Assembly (NCBI GenBank): GCA_003550325.1
Contig: QKWP01000415.1
Coordinates: forward strand, 258,699 to 322,698
DNA length: 64,000 nucleotides
Source of the DNA: Gigaspora rosea
Lineage: Eukaryota > Glomeromycota > Glomeromycetes > Diversisporales > Gigasporaceae
Direction of reading: 5' to 3'
Under the pieces are notes generated by a model, which saw only the letters and a program-made list of their open reading frames with translations, did no database searches and had not been told where the DNA came from. Position numbers and translations under genes: made by a program. Positions within the stretch are counted from its first letter, which is position 1; the number at the start of each line of letters is the position of its first letter. Positions 36,901 to 47,930 of this stretch are shown piece after piece.

Positions 36901-39423
36901 AAAATTACTAGGTACAAATTTATATGGTTATAGCATTACTATTTTTTTTTGCTATAAGTATTTTTTGCATAATTCTATAATGCAAAAATACTATTTGCTA
37001 TAATGGTATTTATTAAAATACCGTATTCTATTATTGTTTTCTTTAAATAATATACTAATAAATAATTTTTTGAATTTGATTTTGTCAACTTCATAGATTT
37101 AGTATATATAATGGCTATAAAAAAAGAGGTTTGTAGATCTAGATTTTATCTTTACTTAAATGTTGTAATTTATTTTTTTGAACAATTAAACTAGTCTATA
37201 TACTACAATCTAATTCTATTACTAATTTTACGTTATTATAGTATTATCTAATTCTGCTATTATCTAATACTAACTCTAACTCTTGTCAAAAAATACTCTA
37301 TTCCAACTCATAACACCTATTAAAGTATTAAAATATAATAAAAGAACTCCAAACATCTAGTATAGAGGTTATACATTACATATTTTAGCAGAAACCTCTA
37401 AAATTTAAGAAGCAAAAAAACAGTTTTTGGCAATTATCTAGGCATCCAGTGGTCCAATTTGAATGAGCTTTTTTTTTTTAAAATAAAGCTCTTAGTAAGG
37501 TATATCTAACAAAAAAAAGTTCATTTAATTCTAATTACTGGATTAGAAGTTATTTAAATAAATATGGTTTTGTTATTTTTAACAAATTAGATCAAAATTG
37601 GCCAAAATCCAGTTATGACCTATATGAGAAATATCTGGGTTCTGTAATAATAGCACTAATTATAATGATACCAATGATAAAATAATACTATAAAAAAAAT
37701 AAAAAAGTTTTATTTATTAAGTTATTATTATTTTTTTTAAAAATAAGGTCATACCTCTTGGTCTTTTATTAAGTACTATATATAATAATTATTTACAATT
37801 TTTATTGTATCCAATCTATATACTACTACAAGTACAGAAACTTGAACAATTTTATCCATAATCTAAAAAGAAACTTTTATTATTACTACTAATAACAAGA
37901 AAACTAAACTTCAATGAAATAATACTATAAAAGAAAAAAATAAACCACTATTAATGAAATGACAATACAAAAAAACCAAATGCACTAACAAATATAACAT
38001 TGTACTAGCAAAAGCAAACCTAGTAAATGATGACAAAATACTACTACTAACATTATCTATATCTTATCTACAAAAAGCAAAAATGCAACAATAGCAATCA
38101 CAACACAATGATGAAACCAAGCAACCAACAATGTTACCAACCAACAATGATACTAATAGCAAAAAGAGGTACCAAACAACGACAATACCAATAATGAACA
38201 GTAGTGCTATTAAGATATAAAAAAAAGAGCAAGTTAAATTAAAAAAAAACTAATTAAATAAAAAAGTAAACTTATTTATATTAATTTGTATAACAGAAAA
38301 GAGCTCTATTAATTAATGATTTCCAACCTAGATTAGGAATTGTGTTATTATATAATCCAGAAAATCTCATCTATATTCTGTATCTGTCATTGGCCATGCT
38401 GTTTAGAAACAGGAAATATCAGTACCAGAAAAGTTTTTTTCTTGTTTTTTTTTATTATTATTAATGCTTTTTTGTTCAGTGAATCTTTTAGCAAATTTGT
38501 TTGAGATAGAATAATCCATACATTTGCATTGAACCTTTGTAAATCAACAAGTTGGAATAGGTTAGGCCCAAGAGTTATATCTAAAATGGTTTGATTGTTA
38601 GGTATTCATTTTAGGTTGTCAATTTTTTAGTAGTTTTTTTGATATGTATTAAAGACATGTTTTTTTAAAGAAAAAAATTAATTATATAATTAATATGAAA
38701 TATTTGCAACATTTTTTAATTTAATATACTTTAACTTTTTTTATTTTTTATAATTGAATTTTTATTAGTCAATCATATGTAATCATCATAATTGGTTATA
38801 TTGAATTTGATGGTCAATTATGTGTAATTGTTATGATCAGTTATATTAAATTTGATTGGCTGATTACAGGGTCACCATGGTGATGGATTACTATAAACTA
38901 ACACTCCAAAATAAAATAAATAATTTTAAATGAAATAATAATTTAAAACAAAATAATAATTAAATAAAATAAAATTTTAAAAATAAAATTAAACTGAATT
39001 AAAAAAAAAAAAGCCAAAATTTTAGTTCTACTTGTAGGGTCCGGAATGGGCTGGGTCAGGCTGGGTCAAGCCAGGTTTTCATAAACCCGACCCAGCTCAA
39101 AACTAGAGTTATTACCTGGGTCAGGTGACCCATACAGGTCACCTGACCTGACAGGTCAGAAATTGGCAGACCCAGGTCAAACGGGTCAAGATTTAGAATA
39201 GGTAAATTTATTAAATTACAAATTAATATTGATATAAAAGTATTGTTTTAAATACAGTAGAACACTTTTTTTTATTTCTAGAGTTATTACCCAGGTTGGG
39301 TTACCCATACGAGTCACCGACCTGATGGGTCACAGGTCAGAAATTGGGTCAAACGGGTCAAGATTCAGAATAGGTAAAGTTTAATATTAAAAAAATATTG
39401 TTTTTATGAAAACGTATTAAATA

Positions 39424-39614
39424 GGACCCCGAGCAATCTATGAACAGCTAACTATTTTAAAAAATCTTAATATATTACTAAAAATAGAAAAGATCTACAG
39501 TAAAATGGTCAAAAATAAGCATTAATATTACTAAATATAGAAAAGATCTACAAAAAAATAGTCAAAAATATGCAAAAGCAAATAGTGACCTATCTATGTA
39601 TAGCTCGGGGTCCT
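39424..39614. mobile_element. MITE of 191 bp with 9-bp target duplication
   Basis: The ends GGACCCCGAGC and GCTCGGGGTCC are perfect inverses and continue imperfectly inward. TATTAAATA flanks both sides (39415-39423 and 39615-39623), a length typical of Mutator-like elements. The inside holds two tandem copies of about 55 bp containing TAGAAAAGATCTACA. Confidence 0.7.
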
Positions 39615-40193
39615 TATTAAATAGAACACATTTTTTTGTTATTAAGTATCTCTCCAAATAAAACATATTTTATGCGGGTAGGTATCACTATTTGCATCAA
39701 TTTGAAAATACTAACACGATTTATTGCTTTATTTAATGATAAGTATTTAGCAATTTTTCTTTAAAGTTCATTTACAATTTTATTCTAATGGTTTATTTAA
39801 ATCTTTAGGTGATTTTCTATATTTGCATCACACTGTTTTTCCTCTCATTTTTAATGCAAACGCATTAGTTAGTTCGAATATTAATGAGATATTTAATAAT
39901 ATTATTATTATTTCTAAATTTTTCGTTTGCTTTTTTTTAAATTTGTTAAATGGATCCCGATTCTAAATGACAATTCAGAATCAACATAAATTCAGAAATG
40001 ATATGGAAAATACATAAACTGCTTATCATTTTAGATACGTTAATGAATTTTATTGCTTATTTTATTAAATATTTATTTAATAGTATCTGGTTCACTCAGT
40101 TTTGATCAACTCACCAATAATTACTTCACGGAAAACTTAATTTGCAGAGAATTTATTTCATGCAAGGTTATTTTGCAATTGATTAATTTACAG

Positions 40194-40478
40194 TAGGGTT
40201 CCTCAAATTCAAATCAAATCAAATATTGGATCAATTTGAATTTGATCAAATCAAATTGACCCTGATTTGAATTTGATTTGATTCAAATATTTGAATTTGA
40301 ATTTGATTTGAATTTGAATTTTTAATAGTAATATTCAAATCAAATCAAATATTTGTCAAATCAAATCAAATATGGCCATATTTGAATTTGATCAAATCAA
40401 ATATAGTCAAATTTGAATTTGAATTTGATCAAATATTGATTCAAATATTTGAAGATCAAATCAAATTGCGGAACCCTA
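40194..40478. mobile_element. hAT-type MITE made of TCAAATTTGAAT repeats
   Basis: The ends TAGGGTTCC and GGAACCCTA are inverted. ATTTACAG flanks both sides (40186-40193 and 40479-40486). Practically all of the 285 bp is AATTTGAATTTGAT and ATCAAATCAAAT in alternating orientation, so the single strand could fold on itself many ways. Confidence 0.85.
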
Positions 40479-41504
40479 ATTTACAGACAAGTCCATCTCA
40501 TAAAAAGTTATTTCACAAAAACTAATTTTGGCAAATTAATTCTAGTCATAAGTCGTTAGAGTTAAGTTTATGTTTAAAGTTGAGACAATTTATAAAAGAA
40601 TTGTTGGTAAAATATATTGAATTATTTGTCTGTAAAATAATCTTGTCTGTAAAATCATTATCTACGATCAACAAGCGTTTTTGTCTGTGAAATAATACAG
40701 AAGTAGATTCATTTATTTATTATGTGTCAAATTATTTTATTTTTATTTCAAAAGAATCAACAATATAATTTAGTCCACAATAATAATGAGGTTTTAACCC
40801 CTTCGAAAATTAATTTATTACAATATTAATTATATTATATAGTTAATGAATGCGTAGCAACCAATGACTGTTTATTTGGCAGGAAAAAGATCCAAAAGAT
40901 CACAGAGTGATCGTTTTTACTTGACCATTAAAAAGCATCTGGCTTTGAATTTAATTTGTTACCCCATATCACGAAGAGGCTCAGCTTGCGAGCTCGTTGA
41001 ATTCAAAGTCAGATGTGCCATTATTGGATGCGAACATCCAGTAACGGACTTATTTGCTTTTTCTTTATAATAAATAAAAAAAAATAAATCGCTTGAGCTT
41101 AATCGTCTATTTGGCGTATAAATAGTACATTTTGATTTTAAGATATACTTATAAAGTATAAAGTTCCTGGTTTTAGCGCGACTGCTGTTATTTTCTGACC
41201 CAGGTCATAACTCTAGTTGAGACAAAAATTAAGCATGTTTCCGAAAACAATAAAAAAAAAACAAGGAGTTAACCCATTGACCCGGGTCATAACCCGGGTC
41301 AGTACTTGACCCACCCGGGTCAGTAATTTTCGACCTGGGTAGGACCTCTACTCAAAACCCGCTTAGAATATCCAGACACAGGCCGGGCCGGGCTATGGCG
41401 GGCTTTAAGTGGGCCCGACCCGGACTGTTAGCCCGCATATGCCCAATTGTCAATTTTAAAAGCATGTGATAATTATAATGTAGTGCAACTTATTATATAC
41501 AAAT

Positions 41505-41733
41505 TAGTGATGTGCCGCATATAGTACAGTATGCAAAAAATTTTTTAAACCTATTCATATCTTAAATTTTCCCTTATGAAACTGCCTTTTATTTTCTAAG
41601 CTTGTATATAGATAGTTTATATATAATATGCGTACTATACGTATTTCACATACTATACGCACTATACAACTATACGTACTGTACGTATTGTATACTAAAA
41701 AAATTTAGACATCATATAAATGGCACATCACTA
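41505..41733. mobile_element. Probable hAT-type MITE with CTATACGTA words
   Basis: The ends TAGTGATGTGCC and GGCACATCACTA are perfect inverses. The flanks ATACAAAT and ATATGAAT agree at six of eight positions, as a decayed 8-bp duplication would. ACTATACG and CGTACTGTACG words recur near the right end. Confidence 0.65.
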
Positions 41734-41879
41734 ATATGAATATTTACTGTGCTTTTCAAAATGTGCCAAATTTTACGTACGTTGTAGAAGTGGTGGGATC
41801 GGGTCTACAACTAAATACAACTAACAATACTACTATCTAAAATAAACCAATGTCCAATAGGCACACAAGACTTTAGATC

Positions 41880-42170
41880 CTTAGATTGGCAGGCAGAAAG
41901 AAGCGTGGTTGATTTTGTCCGGGTCTTGAGGTCCGTTTGGGTCTTGCTGCGCGTAGTCAAGCGAAGATAAGTATCTCTTTATTTCTTGGGTATGGTTCCT
42001 CTTGAGGTGGGTCTAATTCCACTCTATTATATAACTCTTTTCTTTATTCGTAGGGTGGGAAAGGTTAACAGTGGAAATATAATCGTTAATTTATTAACAT
42101 TTGTCACGGGATCAAGGATTGATGCGGGTAATTAATCGAACAATGGGGGTGATTGATCGTTTGATATATC
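41880..42170. repeat. Old interspersed repeat, copy 2
   Basis: Shares the ordered blocks GGCAGAAAGAAGCGTGG, GTCTTGCTGCG and a GGGATC...GGGTA...ATCGA block with 16990-17230. No coding frame. Confidence 0.35.
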
Positions 42171-43440
42171 AGGTAATCAAGGAGTTTAGTCGATTGATGG
42201 ATATATCTACAGTAAAAGGTGATTAATTTGATCCTTCTTTCTTATACGAAATTACAAACTCAAAACACAGGTTACGAGTTAACGACACAACTTTTATATA
42301 AAATAACGAATATTTTACTGATACAGGATAAGTTTAATAAGCGATTTTTAACATTACAAATGGGTTTAACAACAAGGGAAAACTTCTTAACACTTCTATC
42401 TTATTTCGAAGGTTAAATCTAAACTCTCCATGAGTTATTCTTTATTGCCGCGAAAAGGAAGGTCTTTTATACTTTTTCCCTCTTAATAAATAAATTACCA
42501 CTTCTAATTCAATTGAATTCACTTCTAATTTACGTTTGATCTCATTATGATCAGATTCCAAGGCAGAAGTGGCTCTACTCGCTTCGAGGCGTAGTGATGT
42601 GAGATTTGTCTTTGCTCATGGTACTATAATCTATCGTGTGCCAGTACCATAATGTTAGCGATGCCCCAAAGCTAGGCTAAGTAACTCATCAACAAAAGGC
42701 GATGTTTATTTTATAGATGCCGCTATAATGAGCTTCTAAATATATATTTTCAAAATTCTTCATATCGAGGTTTAATATACTGATGATATCTTATAATTTA
42801 TAATATAAGAATTGAAAAGCACATGTATAATAGGATTTAGTTAATGGCAGTGATTGCCATTTTTATATAACTTTAAGAATTATTAAATCAAGTCTATGTA
42901 TGTGTACATATAAAAATGTGCACTTAAAATGTATATGTACTTAAAAATAAGCGATTAAATTTTTATTGTAATTATTTGGATAATAATATAAGTTACAGTC
43001 AACTAAAGGTCATGCGATATCCATAATCGCAACTAATTGATTGGAAAATTTTTATCAATATAGTTAACGGGCTTTTTTATAAAGCCCGACCCGGTAGCAG
43101 GCTTAGCCCGGGCCTGGCCCGATATAATTACGGGCCTAAAAATACAGGCCCGACCCGGCCCGATTCCGGACCCAATCTACTTGGCTGTCTTCTCATATAT
43201 GTTTATTTCAGTTTGCGATGAAACGATTCAAGAAAGACTGCTGAATTTCCGAAGTGATTTTTTTTGTGAAGAACTATCTATATTAATGAGTAAGAAGAAA
43301 TATTTAAATAAACACTTAACTTTTACGGAAATAACAATTACAACCCAATTTTTCAAATCGATACTTTTTTACATTAATTTTTAAGCCATCCGATCAGTGA
43401 TTTATTTCATTCAATGAGGGACTAAATTTGCATTCGACTA

Positions 43441-44097
43441 CCCTATAAGAAAAGTGGTACGGGTGGTGGTACGGGTTTGTGTCAGGAATGCTCGAAACGG
43501 CACGGATCTTGTGGCACGTGCTGGAACGTTTTACGGAATGGCACGGACATTGCGGCAAAGGGTGGGCACGTAATATCATGTCATATAAAATGGCACGTTA
43601 TGATGACACGTATGTGTACATTACACACGTGCTTGCTCGTGATACATGTTGGCTCATTTCGTGGAGAGCGAAAGAGCAGTAAAGGATTTTTTTTAAAAAA
43701 AGAGCGATATCTCATGATTTTACTAATGAAGCTTCCCTTTGTATCTTAACAAAAAAAATTCCTTACAAAATTTTGCTTCATATGCAGTTAGCTTGTTCAT
43801 CTTATGTTGATTACTTATGTAAATTTATGTTTTAATAGTTAATCCACATCGTTATCGCGGTGGCACGTGAATTTACGTTCATTACCCGTGCCAAATCCCG
43901 TGCCGATTCGACTAGTAAACTGCTGCAAAACCCGTGCCATTTACGGTCCAATTGCACGGGCACACGGTCCCTCACAGTCCACTAAATCCGAACCAACTCG
44001 GGTCATACCCGTACAAATCTGGACCTTAACCCGTGCCAAAATGACCCGTGCCTATCCGATTCCATCCCGTGCTTATACGGTACATTTTCTTATAGGG
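43441..44097. mobile_element. TIR element with GGCACG/CGTGCC arrays
   Basis: It begins CCCTATAAGAAAAGTGGTAC and ends GTACATTTTCTTATAGGG. CTA stands on both sides (43438-43440 and 44098-44100), so a 3-bp duplication as in PIF/Harbinger-like elements is possible. GGCACG and CCCGTGCC words are repeated across both halves. The plus-strand frames at 43477-43749 and 43867-44121 are products of this repeat and not genes. Confidence 0.7.
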
Positions 44098-44274
44098 CTA
44101 ATAGTGAACTTGGGGAATTAGTAACCCAAAATTACGATCTGTGATCGTTGCATCACGAGAATTTTGGCTGTAAATTGTACGTACGTACGTACGAAGTTCT
44201 TTTTCTCGGATGAATGCATTATATAATTATTTATTTATTGCTCCTCACTTTTATAGGAGGAGTGTAATGTTAAC

Positions 44275-45937
44275 TAGGGCTGTTAATCGGTCCGTCCGGT
44301 CCGTCCCGGTTAAAAGACCGCCCGGTATTTTAAAAAACTGGACCGGACGCGGTCCAGGACCGAAATAGGACCGAATAGAGCTAGACCGGACGGACCGATG
44401 ATCAATATAATACTTTTTTGCTATAACGGTGAAATTAAGTTTTCAGTTTAAAGAATTACAATAAGCTTTTCAAATTAATAATATTTGCTTATATGATATT
44501 AATACGTTTGATAATTTTAGTAATACATAAATTATGGATTAGAAAATAATATAGTATATTAATATAGCAAAATAACTTGTTTAATTAACTTCGTAAATAT
44601 GAATATTATAGATAAAATCAGTTAAAAAGATATTTTGTCACTTTTAACCACTTAAGACTCAATAATTTGATTGAATAATATAATCATAATTTGGAATGCC
44701 AAATGTTCAATCTTGTACTGATTCAAGACAAGAATTGTCTTAATATATGAAAAATTAAAGTAAATCAACAAAACGATTACATGTTACTTGTATAGAAAAA
44801 ATATTTATTAATAAAATATTGTTAGCATTTACATGTCTGTCAAATACTTAAAAATTTATAAACTTAATATAATTAATAATAAAAAAAATATATAAAAAAA
44901 AAATATAAAAAATAAAGTAGACTACTAGTATCAGGTTATTTCCAAGTTAAAATCAAAAAATTGAATCGGTAAAATGTTATAGCATAAAAGTTTTGTACGT
45001 ATTTTATAAGCACCATAAATTATATACGTATATAAAAAAAATTTTGTAAAATTAAAATTTAGAATGGTATGTCTTCAGTAAACCAAGACTTTATTTAAAC
45101 ACAAAACAGCCCGAAATAGTTAAAGATACAAAACTTCAAAGATTTCATTTGGCGTTATTATATTATTATTTATAGCTACCAAAATTCCTGTTTGTGGCAT
45201 TTATCTATACTGATAAAATTTAAAATTTCATAATGTTGAATGAGTATTACTCTAATCGCTATTCGAATTGTTGTCATGACTTGCAGACATGCATGTTTGT
45301 GATAGTTTGAATATAGTTCAAATCGTAGTTTGAATGCTATTAGAATTATGCCATTCAGTATGATGAAATTTTTTAAATTTACTAGTATTACTATCTTAAC
45401 ATCAATGTGTACCGATATTGAAAAAACTGATAATCTATAATTTGACAATAATGGTTCATTCATTACTTACATGTGGATTGAGCAGATTACACTTATTTCG
45501 GATTTTAACAATATACTATATTTGCCTATAGGCGTTGTTTGGATCACGAGTTCAAGGCAAGCTAATAGTTAATAATTTTAGTCGAATGCAAATTATCATT
45601 AAAAATTCTCGGCTAAATTAATCATTAGCTTGTTTCAAACTTGTGTTCCAAAATAATGCCATAGCAACTGATCACGCGATTGCTGTCATTAATAAATTTC
45701 TCCATTTTATTATCATTAACAACAGCCCATTCACATTATACATTAAACGTGGTTTAATCTTGTTTAACAAACTAAGGGGATTGTAATTGAATTTTAACCA
45801 AAAAAAAAACATTTTATAGTTGTTTCAAAATGCGTATTATCAAGATATTTAGTTTATTTGATATTTACTATTAGGACCGACGGTCCTTTCGGTCCGTCAC
45901 TGGATCGGCCCGGTCCCTGGACGGACCGACAGCCCTA
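44275..45937. mobile_element. hAT-type element with GGTCCGTCC arrays
   Basis: The ends TAGGGCTGT and CGGACCGACAGCCCTA are inverted. ATGTTAAC flanks both sides exactly (44267-44274 and 45938-45945). The first 125 and last 75 bp are crowded with GGTCCG, GGACCG and CCGGTCC; the 1.4-kb middle is AT-rich with no transposase. Confidence 0.85.
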
Positions 45938-46084
45938 ATGTTAACTACTAGAATCTCTAGACTAAATTTAACTTGAAGTTAATTCGTTATAATAGATTTA
46001 CTACTAAAAATAGGTTGTCCATTTTATATATTCGTTTAATTTGTCCCCTCCCCTCACCCCCGAGAGTCCTGGAAAGTGATGTTA

Positions 46085-46189
46085 GGCCACGCAAAGTTAA
46101 TTTTTCGTATTGCATAACCTGGTGTTTCGAAATTCCGGTCGGCGGGTCGGATTTTTTTTTTTTAAAAAAAAAAATATCTTTGCGTAGCC
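46085..46189. mobile_element. Tc1/mariner-like MITE (105 bp)
   Basis: The ends GGCCACGCAAAG and CTTTGCGTAGCC are inverted, with TA on each side. A T-run faces an A-run in the middle, giving a hairpin. Same family as the next element. Confidence 0.55.
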
Positions 46190-46213
46190 TAAATTAATTC
46201 ATATTCACATCTA

Positions 46214-46362
46214 AGGTCACGCAAAGTTAATTCTTCGGTTTGCATAACATGGAATCAGAAAATTTTGTTTTTTTTTTTACCGGACCATATCGGGTAATTC
46301 CGGAAAATTAAGGGTGACAACGGTGAAAAAAATTAAATGCCAAAAATTGAATAATTGGCACA

Positions 46363-46426
<64 letters not shown>

Positions 46427-46513
46427 AGGAATTTAAAAAAAAAAAAAAAATTTTTTTTTGGAAACATTGGGTCGGCGGATTATGCAAAACGAAAAATTAA
46501 CTTTGCGTGGCCT
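46214..46513. mobile_element. Tc1/mariner-like MITE (300 bp) with a GA microsatellite inside
   Basis: The ends AGGTCACGCAAAGTTAATTC and ATTAACTTTGCGTGGCCT are inverted, with TA on each side. The similarity runs further inward to TTTGCATAAC and ATTATGCAAAA. Confidence 0.6.
46367..46426. repeat. (GA)n microsatellite
   Basis: About 29 GA units with one interruption. Confidence 0.9.
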
Positions 46514-46539
46514 TAACCGAAAAATTAATTCAAACGGCC

Positions 46540-47400
46540 TTGCTAATATAAAATTTTGAAGATATAAGCATTCCAATGTTTACACTTTGTGTTACGTGAA
46601 AATTTTGTATTCTTAATCACTTTCGAACTTTCATCAAAATATTTGATTAAAGATTCGCGAGCTAGAAACTTGTATTGTCATGATTTCATATTTATTATTA
46701 AAAAAAAACTTTTTATGAAAATTTATTGGTTTCATTAATTCGAAGATTATATTATTATTTGCTTCTATACCAATATGATATCATTGAATTTACTAATTAC
46801 TGAATCGTAGTACGAAGAAACCTCTCTAAATGCATGATTTCTCAAAATACATGTATAAATTCTAGCTCAATTATATACTTAACTTCTATAAATGCATGTT
46901 TTCTTATTGTTCTCCAAACGCATGTTGTTAAAAGTTTGAACCAATAGAGTGCACTTAAGGTGATTGTTCTGTATAATAAGTTTATTTGCATTAAAAATTG
47001 ATCAAAGTTACTTTTAATTGGTGGAAAATTGAAAATTTAAAAATAAACACTTGTCAATTGAGAATCAACAGACTTTGTGATCATACATATGCAAGCATTA
47101 ATTTAATGCGAATAACAATTATTAATAAGCGCATTTTATATAAGCATACGTCATTTATTTACCTAAAGCCCTCACTTTTGGTATGCTTTATTTGCATAAA
47201 TATAATGGGTAAGTACAACTCACTCTCGTTATAATGAACTCTTTTATAGTGAGGATTAGATGCAGTGAAGAAATTTGAATTTAGTTATTAAATTTCGATA
47301 TAGCAAGTGTGTATGGTATCCTCTCGATATAAGCTATAGTGAAGGTCATTTCTAGCCTGGGGAACTTCACTATAACGAGAGCGAGTTGTATAATGTTCAT
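46540..47400. repeat. Duplicated intergenic segment, copy 1
   Basis: Aligns in order with 55290-56110. Shared blocks include GTGAAAATTTTGTATTCTT, TCGCGAGCTAGAAACTTGTA, the TAAATGCAT/GTGCAC section and the GATATAAG-TATAGTGA section. Both copies contain the same two inverted-repeat elements, so those were present before the duplication or the whole block is one larger repeat. Confidence 0.7.
47211..47390. mobile_element. pogo/Tigger-like MITE
   Basis: The ends TACAACTCACTCTCGTTATA and TATAACGAGAGCGAGTTGTA are inverted and begin and end with TA. A degraded counterpart lies at about 55932-56095. Confidence 0.5.
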
Positions 47401-47930
47401 TATTAATAAAAACTAAAGTCACAAATCATGATTTCATATTTATCGTTTTTGTGTCACAAAGATTTCTCATTCGTTTACGAGTAAATTCTACTACTGTACT
47501 AAATCCTTTAACATTAGCACAAACTGTATAGTTATCACAACGGAACATCATTTGCTCGACATTGCATGAGCATGCATCTAACTTTATATTTTTTAAGATT
47601 ATCATTACGTAATCAAATATGTTTGTGTTATAATGAAGTTACCATATTAATAATATTTCTAATGTACTACATCATTACAAGTAATTTTCTGGTATTAGTT
47701 TCGGAGCACAACTATAAATGTAATCACATGATTATGTTTGTCTGTTAGCCTCCATGATGCTGATTGGTCAAATTACATAAAGATCGAAATTCTCAATTAG
47801 CTTCGGACACACTTAACCGTTAATGTTACGTTTTACCTACATACATACGTAGTTAAATAAGTTTAAATGTTATTTAGATAATACGTTGTTCTTATTTTAA
47901 TTTTATTTCATTAATTTTCTTTATTTTAAA

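Larger units (their letters stand above)
35522..38380. mobile_element. Segment bounded by a 59-bp imperfect inverted repeat
   Basis: 35522-35580 (AGAATATAGATAAGATTTTC ... CTAATCTAGGTTGGGA) reappears reverse-complemented at 38322-38380. The enclosed 2.7 kb holds one ORF (36259-36708, minus), pyrimidine-rich low complexity and AT-rich filler. It could be an unclassified TIR element or two independent copies of a repeat. No target duplication was identified. Confidence 0.35.
39279..41215. mobile_element. Possible inner copy of the same TIR family
   Basis: TAGAGTTATTACCCAGGTTGG at the left matches the reverse complement of CCAGGTCATAACTCTA at the right, better than the outer pair does. The flanks show no shared 8-mer. 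It contains the MITEs at 39424-39614 and 40194-40478. Confidence 0.45.
39104..41350. mobile_element. hAT-type element nested in the one above, GGGTCA arrays
   Basis: It starts TAGAGTTATTACC and ends GGTAGGACCTCTA. CTCAAAAC lies directly on both sides (39096-39103 and 41351-41358). GACCTGACC, GGGTCA and ACCCGGGTC words fill both ends. A second copy of its left end begins at 39279 and a matching extra right end stops at 41215, so a related element may have inserted into it, or the ends were duplicated. Confidence 0.7.
39035..43175. mobile_element. Large hAT-type element with GGGTC/CCCGG arrays, host of nested insertions
   Basis: The ends TAGGGTCCGGAAT and ATTCCGGACCCAA are inverted. The 8 bases TCTACTTG flank both sides exactly (39027-39034 and 43176-43183). 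Subterminal words such as GGCTGGGTC, GACCCGGCCCG and AGCCCGGGCC crowd both ends. Its own body is interrupted by another hAT-type element at 39104-41350, and 41505-41733 is a further candidate insertion. No transposase frame survives. Confidence 0.8.

Noticed and set aside
36742..36933. 63-codon frame rich in Phe, Leu and Ile
   Set aside because: Pure low-complexity TTTTTATTTT sequence read as protein; not a membrane protein gene.
43477..44121. Three plus-strand frames of 67-90 codons
   Set aside because: They are made by the GGCACG/CGTGCC arrays of the TIR element at 43441-44097; the peptides simply repeat the DNA word.
45176..45463. 95-codon minus-strand frame inside the hAT-type element 44275-45937, considered as a transposase
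   Set aside because: The translation has no hAT dimerisation or DDE-type motif and is too short; the element is taken as nonautonomous.
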